Part shown: positions 1-6,036 of the stretch, one piece after another
How the letters are laid out: every line of letters starts with the position of its first letter
How positions within the stretch are numbered: the first letter of the stretch is position 1
Assembly (NCBI GenBank): GCA_046483565.1
Contig: JAWOCZ010000002.1
Coordinates: 1 to 7,560 of the forward strand
Direction of reading: 5' to 3'
Origin: T1Sed10-7 sp046483565
GTDB lineage: Bacteria > Actinomycetota > Nitriliruptoria > Nitriliruptorales > Nitriliruptoraceae
DNA: 7,560 bases
Notes under the pieces: generated by a model
Told to the model about the DNA's origin: nothing
The model's database searches: none
Seen by the model: only the letters and a program-made list of their open reading frames with translations
Made by a program: the position numbers and the translations under genes

Positions 1-94
1 TATTCCTTGCCGTCTTCTAGCATAGCAGGGGGGCAACGATTATAATATTGATCAACCTAGACCCGGCCGTGGGATCCTTTAGAATAGGGGGATT
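1..94. other. AT-rich leader upstream of the kptA-like start
   Basis: These bases share the low GC of the kptA fragment. They include TATAAT at 41-46 and the purine-rich stretch AGGGGG at 86-91. No convincing -35 hexamer sits 16-18 bases before the TATAAT, so a promoter is not established. I see no other gene or RNA here. Confidence 0.4.
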
Positions 95-184
95 ATGAAT
101 CGGAGAGAAATAAGTAAACAGATGGCTTATCTGCTCCGCCATGACCCTTCCGGTCTTGAGATAGATGAAGAAGGTTACGTGGAA
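95..184 (+). CDS. kptA: N-terminal fragment of an RNA 2'-phosphotransferase (Tpt1/KptA family), cut by a junction
   Basis: About 30 codons from ATG 95 have the hallmark opening of Tpt1/KptA enzymes: MNRREISKQMAYLLRHDP followed by LEIDEEGYVE. The family is known to start with a conserved S-K-x-x-(S/A)-Y-x-L-R-H-x-P block and then an L-x-(L/M/I)-D-x-x-G-(W/Y/F)-V block. Members remove a 2'-phosphate from spliced tRNA using NAD+. After the glutamate at 182-184 the frame stays open to 925 but reads the antisense of a membrane-protein gene and is proline- and alanine-rich noise, so the true gene ends here. A purine-rich AGGGGG lies at 86-91, three bases before the ATG. The catalytic core is absent, so the fragment cannot be active. 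The family call rests on 30 residues. The donor organism is unknown but its composition differs from the rest of the window. Confidence 0.6.
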
Positions 185-190
185 CCCCCG
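178..190. other. Composition and gene-content junction
   Basis: Left of this point the DNA is about 46% GC and reads as the start of a kptA-like gene on the plus strand. Right of it the DNA is strongly GC-rich and reads as an actinobacterial membrane-protein gene on the minus strand. Both reading frames lose family-like sequence within these bases: KptA at the E codon 182-184, and the membrane protein at about the G codon 187-189. No insertion-sequence end, att-like direct repeat or tRNA gene is visible at the point. Confidence 0.7.
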
Positions 191-759
191 ATCATGGCCA
201 GCCCGGTGGCGGCGACCGGCACGCCGACCAGTGAGGCCAAACCGAGCAGCGGCGCCCGTCCGGCGACGGCCAGCGTCGGCAGCGCCACGATCGCGGTGAG
301 TCCGACGGCGGTCCACCGGACCCAGCCGGGCGCGGCGAGCTGGATCGCGAGCCCGAGGGCGTCGACGGGGAGCAGCAGGGCACCGAGGTGGAAGACGACC
401 GAGCCGACGATGGGCAGCGGACGTCGCAAGCGGGCACCCCCGAGCACCGCGGCGGCCGTCACCCCGCCGACGACCGCGATACGGGCGGTCGCGCCGAGCA
501 CGTCCCACTGCATGGCCACGAAGGTCGCCGCGGCCGCCAGCAGCAGCAGGGCTCCGAGTCCGGCGACCCACGCCGCCACGGGGATCGGCGCCCGGTGGGG
601 TGCGCCCTGCGCTGGCAGCGGAGGCGGCGGCGGGGGTGGACCCGAGCGGACGCGCGGTGCGGGTGGACCCGAGCGGACGCGCGGTGCCGGCGGGGGACCG
701 TCGGGTGCGGGCGAAGCGGCGCTGGGGCGGGGCTCGGTGAGGTGGGGAGTGGTCGACAC
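183..759 (-). CDS. Proline-rich multi-pass membrane protein, 3' end missing
   Basis: About 191 residues are real before the frame enters foreign DNA and stops at 175. Counting from GTG 759, residues ~5-58 are a proline-, alanine- and arginine-rich cytoplasmic-looking tail with a nine-residue tandem repeat (APRVRSGPP twice) and a run of seven prolines. At least five hydrophobic segments follow, near 60-83, 92-111, 117-141, 148-166 and 170-190. The helix layout, with a W-D pair after the first segment and repeated G-A-L-L-L-P patches, recalls the large SCO7613-like polytopic proteins of actinobacteria; that is a resemblance from memory and the function is unknown. GTG 759 is chosen over GTG 765 because GGAGG (minus strand, 768-772) lies eight bases from 759 but only two from 765. 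The gene lies downstream of the response regulator on the same strand, separated by a probable hairpin. Confidence 0.6.
634..687. repeat. 27-bp perfect tandem duplication in the proline-rich tail
   Basis: Two identical 27-base copies, 634-660 and 661-687, lie end to end. The period is nine codons, so the duplication adds one APRVRSGPP unit in frame to the N-terminal tail of the membrane protein. Perfect identity suggests a recent slippage event. Confidence 0.9.
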
Positions 760-767
760 GGTCACGT

Positions 768-772
768 CCTCC
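768..772 (-). promoter_or_regulatory. Ribosome binding site deciding the membrane-protein start
   Basis: The minus strand reads GGAGG here. It is eight bases before GTG 759 and only two before GTG 765, which favours the later start. Confidence 0.5.
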
Positions 773-838
773 GTGGGGCGTCCCCTTCACCGTGCCGCCG
801 TAGACCGCCCGCTGCTACCCGGAGATCCCCCCAGGTGG

Positions 839-864
839 CCGTGGGGGCCCCGGGGGCCCAACGG
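839..864 (-). terminator. Hairpin downstream of the response regulator
   Basis: CCGT (839-842) pairs with ACGG (861-864) and GGGCCC (845-850) with GGGCCC (854-859), leaving a small internal bulge and a three-base loop. It begins nine bases past the minus-strand stop of the response regulator. There is no U tract, which is common for terminators in high-GC actinobacteria. It may separate the regulator from the membrane-protein gene. Confidence 0.4.
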
Positions 865-872
865 CGCGGCGA

Positions 873-1529
873 TCACTCGATGCCGTGCTCGAGGGCGTAG
901 CGGATCAGCTCCTGGCGCCGGCTGAGCTGGAGCTTGTCCAGGATGTTGCGCACGTGGTTCTCGACGGTCTTCGGTGCGATGTGCAGCTGCTCACCCACCT
1001 CGCGGTAGGTGTAACCCCGCGCCACGTGCTGCAGCACCTCACGTTCGCGGTCGGTCAGGGGCTGCGTGCCCGTCGCCTCCCGGGCCATGCGCCGGAACTC
1101 ACCGAGCACGAGCATCGCCAGGGAGGGGGAGAACACCGGCTCCCCGGCCGCGGCGCGCAGCAGCTGCGCACGCAGCTCGGGTCCGGGGGTGGATTTCGTC
1201 AGGTAGCCGACCGCTCCGGCCGCGACGGCGTCCAGGAGGTCACGCTCCTGTTCGCTCACGCTCAGGACCACGACCCGCGTCTGCCCGGCGCACGCCTCGG
1301 TGACGGCGATCCCACCACCGCCCGGCATCTGCAGGTCGCACACCACCAGGTCCGGTGCGTGCGCCCGGATCGCGGCGATCGCCTCCGGAGCGGTGCTGGC
1401 CTCGGCGACCACCTCGAAGCCGCCCCCGAGGTCGGCGCGTACCCCGTCCCGCCAGATCGGGTGATCGTCGGCCAGCACGACGCGGACCGGAGGTCGCCGC
1501 GAGCTCGCCCGACCGGTCTCGTCGCCCAC
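873..1529 (-). CDS. NarL/FixJ-type response regulator with LuxR helix-turn-helix
   Basis: This 218-residue protein has the two-domain plan of DNA-binding response regulators. The receiver domain spans about 15-130, with acidic pair D21-D22, phospho-acceptor D65 in the CDLQMP motif, S90 at the switch position and K112 in the YLTKS motif, so all key receiver residues are present. The LuxR-type domain spans about 155-215, with LTDREREVL, the recognition region APKTVENHVRNIL and LQLSRRQELIRYALEHG at the C-terminus. It should bind DNA as a dimer when phosphorylated. The start is GTG 1529, preceded six bases away by GAGGGA. No histidine kinase is encoded nearby: the upstream neighbour is a divergent gylR-like gene 84 bases away, and downstream is the truncated membrane protein. 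The partner kinase is either elsewhere or left of the junction. Stimulus and targets cannot be inferred. Confidence 0.9.
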   Translation of the reverse strand: MGDETGRASSRRPPVRVVLADDHPIWRDGVRADLGGGFEVVAEASTAPEAIAAIRAHAPDLVVCDLQMPGGGGIAVTEACAGQTRVVVLSVSEQERDLLDAVAAGAVGYLTKSTPGPELRAQLLRAAAGEPVFSPSLAMLVLGEFRRMAREATGTQPLTDREREVLQHVARGYTYREVGEQLHIAPKTVENHVRNILDKLQLSRRQELIRYALEHGIE

Positions 1530-1535
1530 GGCGGC

Positions 1536-1542
1536 TCCCTCG
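1536..1542 (-). promoter_or_regulatory. Ribosome binding site of the response regulator
   Basis: The minus strand reads GAGGGAG; its GAGGGA core is about six bases before GTG 1529, which supports that GTG as the start. Confidence 0.6.
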
Positions 1543-1577
1543 CTTCTCGGTACCGGATCACCAGCCTACGCACTGCC

Positions 1578-1606
1578 CCGACACGCGCCCGGGGAACCAC
1601 TAGCGT
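1578..1606 (+). promoter_or_regulatory. Predicted promoter of gylR-glpK1 giving a leaderless mRNA
   Basis: CCGACA (1578-1583, four of six matches to TTGACA) is followed after 17 bases by TAGCGT (1601-1606), which fits the actinobacterial TANNNT -10 pattern. The -10 ends seven bases before ATG 1614, so transcription would begin at or next to the A of the start codon. No Shine-Dalgarno sequence precedes that ATG, which agrees with a leaderless transcript. Confidence 0.5.
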
Positions 1607-1610
1607 TCCC
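1592..1610. promoter_or_regulatory. Palindromic operator candidate over the gylR -10
   Basis: GGGAAC (1592-1597) and GTTCCC (1605-1610) form perfect six-base arms around a seven-base centre. The predicted -10 hexamer lies across the centre and right arm. IclR-family regulators generally bind short palindromes of GGAA/TTCC character, so autorepression by the gene just downstream is a reasonable inference. It lies in the 84-base divergent region, so it could also affect the response regulator gene. Confidence 0.45.
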
Positions 1611-1613
1611 GCC

Positions 1614-2384
1614 ATGCCTGGCACGGTGCAGTCGATCGAGCGGGCGGCTGCGGTCCTACGGCTGCTCGCCCAGAGCACGCGTCCACTGGGCGTCGTGGAG
1701 ATCGCCCACGCCCTGTCCCTGCCCAAGGGCACGGCCCACGGCATCATCCGCACCCTGCACACGGTCGGGTTCGTCGATCAGGACGATCGCTCGGGGCGGT
1801 ACCTGCTCGGCACCCAACTCGTGCGTCTCGGTGGCCACCAGCTCGACCGCAACGAGCTGCGATCCTGCGCGATGAACTGGACGGACACGCTGGCCTCCCG
1901 CACCGGTGAGACCGTGAAGGTCGCCGTGCTCGACCAACCCCTCCAGCTCACGATCGTGCACCACGTGTTCCGGCCCGACGACAGCATCCAGGTCATGGAG
2001 ATCGGTGCGGTCGTCCCGGCCCACGCCTCCGCGATGGGCAAGGCCATCCTCGCCCACACACCGGGGACCGCTGCTCGGCTGAAGGAGGCCACCCTGGAGG
2101 CCTTCACCTCCCGGACCGTCACCGACGGCCGGGCCCTGGTCGGCCAGCTCAGCACCGTGCGGGAACGCGGCTGGGCCGCGGACGTCGAGGAGCTGAGCAG
2201 CGGCGAAGCGAGTATCGCGGCCGCCATCCGCGACCACGGTGGGGTGGTCGTCGGATCCGTCGGGATCATCGGAGCGCCGAGGGCGGTGTGTGACGGGGGC
2301 CGCAATCCGAGACCGCGGCTGGCGGCACGGGTCGTGGAGACCGCACGGGCCATCACGGGTGAGCTCACCCGGCGACGGGAGTGA
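1614..2384 (+). CDS. gylR: IclR-family glycerol operon regulator, GylR-like
   Basis: The 256-residue product has an N-terminal winged helix-turn-helix (about 6-66: SIERAAAVLRLLA, then LSLPKGTAHGIIRTL as the recognition region, then the RYLLG wing) and an IclR effector domain from about 78 to 250 (PAHASAMGKAIL near 135-145 and a C-terminal SIAAAIRDHGG block). The stretch IVHHVFRPDDS near 114-124 and the WTDTLA and ELR blocks match what I recall of Streptomyces GylR, which controls the glycerol operon and responds to glycerol 3-phosphate. ATG 1614 is preferred because the HTH begins right after it, although the frame is open far upstream. No ribosome binding site precedes it, and the spacing from a TANNNT box suggests leaderless translation. 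glpK1 begins four bases after its stop, so the two are surely co-transcribed. The role as glycerol regulator combines family resemblance and context. Confidence 0.85.
   Translation: MPGTVQSIERAAAVLRLLAQSTRPLGVVEIAHALSLPKGTAHGIIRTLHTVGFVDQDDRSGRYLLGTQLVRLGGHQLDRNELRSCAMNWTDTLASRTGETVKVAVLDQPLQLTIVHHVFRPDDSIQVMEIGAVVPAHASAMGKAILAHTPGTAARLKEATLEAFTSRTVTDGRALVGQLSTVRERGWAADVEELSSGEASIAAAIRDHGGVVVGSVGIIGAPRAVCDGGRNPRPRLAARVVETARAITGELTRRRE
2377..2381 (+). promoter_or_regulatory. Ribosome binding site of glpK1 inside the end of gylR
   Basis: GGGAG lies seven bases before ATG 2389 and abuts and partly overlaps the gylR stop region (TGA 2382-2384). This layout suggests translational coupling of the kinase to the regulator. 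Confidence 0.55.
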
Positions 2385-2388
2385 CCTG

Positions 2389-3915
<1,527 letters not shown>

Positions 3916-3948
3916 GCACACCCCGGGGCCGCTCGGGCGAGATCCCGG

Positions 3949-5658
3949 TCAGGCCAGCGCGACCACGTCCGGCGCCTCGAGCCGGGCCTGTTGCGCTTCC
4001 TCGTCGGTGGGCGCGGCGTTGGCCTTCAGCTCCGCTTCGACCCGTTCGAGGTAGGCGTCGAGCTCCGCCTGCCGCTGCTCGTCGGACCAGCCGAGCTCCC
4101 TGGCCATCAGATCCGCGACCGCGGGTGCGGCTTCCTTCCCGCGGTCCTGGACCTCGAAGTTGATGTGCGTCCGACGGACCAGCACGTCCTCGACGTGCAT
4201 CGCCCCCTCGTCGCGCACCGCGTACACCACCTCGGCCTTGAGGTAGTCGTCAGCGCCGGGGATCGGCTCGAGCAGTGACTCGTCCTCCTCCGCAAGAGCC
4301 AGGACGTCGGTGTTGAGCGAGCCGTACCGCTTGAGCAGGTGCTCGATCCGGGCGACGTGCAGGCCCGAGCGCTCGGCCATCAGCTCCCGGCGGTTCCAGG
4401 CCGCCTGGTAACCGTCCACCCCGATGATCGGGATGTCCTTCGTCACACACGGGCCAGCCTGCTTGTCCATCGATTGCAGGGCCGCATCGACGGTGTCCTC
4501 GGCCATGACCCGGTAGGTGGTGTACTTCCCGCCGGCCACGACGATCATGCCGGGGGTCGTCTCGATCACCAGGTGCTCTCGCGACAGCTTGGCGGTGGAG
4601 TCCGCGTTGCCGGCGACCAGCGGACGCAGGCCCGCGTAGGTGCCGACGATGTCGTCCTTGGTCAGCTTCTGCTTCAGCACCCGATTGGCCTGACCCAGGA
4701 CGTACTCGATGTCCTCCGCGGAGGCGGTCGGGTCCGCCTTGTCGAGGTCGTACTCGGTGTCGGTGGTACCGATGATCCAGTGATGATGCCAGGGGATCGT
4801 GAACAGCACGCTGGTGGGGGTGCGCAGGATCATGCCCACCTTGGCCTTGATCCGGTCCCGCGGGACCAGGATGTGGATGCCCTTGGAGGCCTTGACCGTG
4901 AACTCACCCTCCTCACCGAGCAGTTGCTGCATCTCGTCGGTCCAGACCCCGGTGGCGTTGATCACCGACCGTGCCCGGACCTGGTACTCCTGGCCGGTCT
5001 CCAGATCACGGACCACCGCGCCGACGACGCGGCCGGCATCGCGCACGAGCTCGGTGACCTGGGCGCGTGAAGCGACGTGGGCACCATGGGAGGCTGCGGT
5101 CCGGGCCAGCGCCATCGTGTGGCGGGCGTCGTCGACCTGGCCGTCGTAGTAGCGGATCGCGCCGACGCACACGTCCGGATCCAGCCCGGGGAACAGCTTC
5201 ATGATGGTGGACTTCGACAGGTGCTTGTGGTTCGGCACCCCCTTGCTCGCGCCCTTCTCCTTCGCCATCACGTCGTAGAGCAGGATGCCGGAGCCGACGT
5301 AGAGCCGCTCCCACCCCTTGTGCGTCAACGGGTAGATGAAGGGGATCGGACGCGTGAGGTAGGGCGCGAGCTTCTGCATGACCAGTCCGCGCTCGCGCAG
5401 TGCCTCGCGGACCAGACCGAAGTCCAGCATCTCGAGGTAGCGCAGGCCACCGTGCAGCAGCTTCGTGGAACGTGAGGAGGTCCCACTCGCCCAGTCGCGC
5501 ATCTCGACCAGACCGGTGTTCAGACCGCGGGTCACCGCGTCGAGCGCGGCGCCCGTCCCGGTCACGCCGCCGCCGATCACGAGGACGTCGAGCTCCTCGC
5601 TGGCCATCGCCTCGAGGGACTCCGTCCGTGTTGCCGTGGACATGGGTGTCGTCGCCAC
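3949..5658 (-). CDS. glpD: FAD-dependent glycerol-3-phosphate dehydrogenase
   Basis: This 569-residue flavoprotein oxidises sn-glycerol 3-phosphate to dihydroxyacetone phosphate and passes electrons to the quinone pool from the inner face of the membrane. The FAD-binding Rossmann motif is GGGVTG at 29-34, with E52 at the ribose-binding strand end. The GlpD signature GTSSRSTKLLHGGLRYLE spans 59-76, INATGVW 233-239, TDTEYD 299-304, YAGLRPL 341-347 and GGKYTTYR 376-383. The C-terminal DAO_C domain, about 400-540, carries VRDEGAMHVEDVLVRRT at 481-497. Its length fits actinobacterial GlpD proteins, which are longer than the ~500-residue E. coli enzyme. GTG 5658 is chosen because GACGGAG lies six bases upstream; ATG 5643 has no such site. 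It is on the same strand as kinase 2 but 378 bases away behind a strong hairpin, so it probably has its own promoter. Confidence 0.95.
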   Translation of the reverse strand: MATTPMSTATRTESLEAMASEELDVLVIGGGVTGTGAALDAVTRGLNTGLVEMRDWASGTSSRSTKLLHGGLRYLEMLDFGLVREALRERGLVMQKLAPYLTRPIPFIYPLTHKGWERLYVGSGILLYDVMAKEKGASKGVPNHKHLSKSTIMKLFPGLDPDVCVGAIRYYDGQVDDARHTMALARTAASHGAHVASRAQVTELVRDAGRVVGAVVRDLETGQEYQVRARSVINATGVWTDEMQQLLGEEGEFTVKASKGIHILVPRDRIKAKVGMILRTPTSVLFTIPWHHHWIIGTTDTEYDLDKADPTASAEDIEYVLGQANRVLKQKLTKDDIVGTYAGLRPLVAGNADSTAKLSREHLVIETTPGMIVVAGGKYTTYRVMAEDTVDAALQSMDKQAGPCVTKDIPIIGVDGYQAAWNRRELMAERSGLHVARIEHLLKRYGSLNTDVLALAEEDESLLEPIPGADDYLKAEVVYAVRDEGAMHVEDVLVRRTHINFEVQDRGKEAAPAVADLMARELGWSDEQRQAELDAYLERVEAELKANAAPTDEEAQQARLEAPDVVALA

Positions 5659-5664
5659 GTTTCA

Positions 5665-5671
5665 CTCCGTC
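5665..5671 (-). promoter_or_regulatory. Ribosome binding site deciding the glpD start
   Basis: The minus strand reads GACGGAG, ending six bases before GTG 5658. The later in-frame ATG at 5643 lacks a comparable site. Confidence 0.6.
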
Positions 5672-5734
5672 GGTCGTGCCCTGAGCCTCTCGATCGGCTC
5701 GGGCGGGATCGCGACGCTGCCGGCGTGACGGCGT

Positions 5735-5751
5735 GGTGCCGACGGGGCACC
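5735..5751 (-). repeat. Small inverted repeat in the probable glpD leader
   Basis: GGTGCC (5735-5740) and GGCACC (5746-5751) are perfect arms around a five-base loop. The hairpin is about 77 bases before the glpD start and would lie in its 5' leader if transcription begins near 5780. No function can be assigned. Confidence 0.35.
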
Positions 5752-5795
5752 CGTCTGCGGCAGCCGGTACGCGCCGCTCGTCGTGCAATGATGCC

Positions 5796-5820
5796 GGACC
5801 CTGCACGTGCCGCAAGGTCC
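5796..5820. promoter_or_regulatory. Inverted repeat, operator candidate upstream of glpD
   Basis: GGACCCTGC (5796-5804) and GCAAGGTCC (5812-5820) are nine-base arms with one mismatch around a seven-base centre. On the minus strand a weak promoter overlaps it: TTGCGG (5815-5810), a 16-base spacer, then CATCAT (5793-5788). A regulator bound here would block that promoter. The arms differ from the palindrome before gylR, so the same protein need not bind both. Confidence 0.35.
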
Positions 5821-5845
5821 TTCTGACAAGCCATCTGGCCCGCTG

Positions 5846-5873
5846 CCCGGTGTCCGGTCATCGCCACACCGGG
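5846..5873. repeat. Inverted repeat with CCGGTGT arms
   Basis: CCCGGTGT (5846-5853) and ACACCGGG (5866-5873) are perfect eight-base arms around 12 bases. A third CCGGTGT lies at 5898-5904. The repeated heptamer looks more like a protein-binding site than a terminator, but either is possible. Confidence 0.4.
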
Positions 5874-5914
5874 GCCGCGGGGTGATCTTGGCCGTAACCG
5901 GTGTTCGCGCCCGA

Positions 5915-5979
5915 TGGGCGGTGCGGGTGGGCGGTGCGGGTGGGCGGTGCCGGTGGGCGGTGCAGGTGCGCGGTGGCGG
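5915..5979. repeat. Five tandem 13-bp G-rich repeats, possible G-quadruplex
   Basis: Units begin at 5915, 5928, 5941, 5954 and 5967 with consensus TGGGCGGTGCGGG; the fourth and fifth are increasingly degenerate. The plus strand carries GGG runs separated alternately by six bases and one base, which meets the usual G-quadruplex pattern. The G-rich strand is the template for minus-strand transcription running from glpK2 toward glpD. The array ends next to the glpK2 hairpin. Confidence 0.8.
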
Positions 5980-5983
5980 TGCC

Positions 5984-6012
5984 GGTGGGGCCCCGGGCTA
6001 CGGGGCCCCACC
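5984..6012 (-). terminator. Strong hairpin downstream of glpK2
   Basis: GGTGGGGCCCCG (5984-5995) pairs perfectly with CGGGGCCCCACC (6001-6012), a 12-base stem with a five-base loop. It starts 24 bases past the glpK2 stop on the minus strand. The C-rich RNA that follows, from the 13-bp repeats, has no U tract. Confidence 0.7.
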
Positions 6013-6036
6013 ATTGGTACGGCGACGCTCAGCGTC

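Larger units (their letters stand above)
5659..6036. other. Non-coding spacer between glpK2 and glpD
   Basis: I see no gene in these 378 bases: open frames crossing them have no family-like sequence, and the repeat period of 13 is not a multiple of three. Going from glpK2 toward glpD they hold a strong hairpin (5984-6012), five G-rich 13-bp repeats (5915-5979), a third copy of CCGGTGT (5898-5904), an eight-base-arm inverted repeat (5846-5873), a nine-base-arm inverted repeat (5796-5820) and a six-base-arm hairpin (5735-5751). This density suggests a terminator followed by the control region of glpD. Confidence 0.6.

Noticed and set aside
41..46. TATAAT as a promoter for the kptA-like gene
   Set aside because: No acceptable -35 sits at the right distance and the host of this fragment is unknown, so I only note the hexamer.
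170..195. Integration site or insertion-sequence boundary at the junction
   Set aside because: No tRNA gene, terminal inverted repeat, target duplication or recombinase is visible on either side; an artefactual join is at least as likely.
95..925. Long plus-strand open frame from the kptA-like start through the membrane gene
   Set aside because: Only the first ~30 codons look like a protein family. The rest is antisense to the membrane protein and to the end of the response regulator, in GC-rich DNA where long chance frames are common.
885..1613. Upstream extension of the gylR frame
   Set aside because: It is antisense to the well-supported response regulator and has no family-like sequence; the HTH begins right after ATG 1614.
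2239..2388. Upstream extension of the glpK1 frame
   Set aside because: It overlaps gylR in another frame. ATG 2389 has a ribosome binding site and begins at the conserved kinase N-terminus.
5915..5979. CRISPR-like array
   Set aside because: The 13-bp units are directly adjacent with no spacers, which is a simple tandem repeat.
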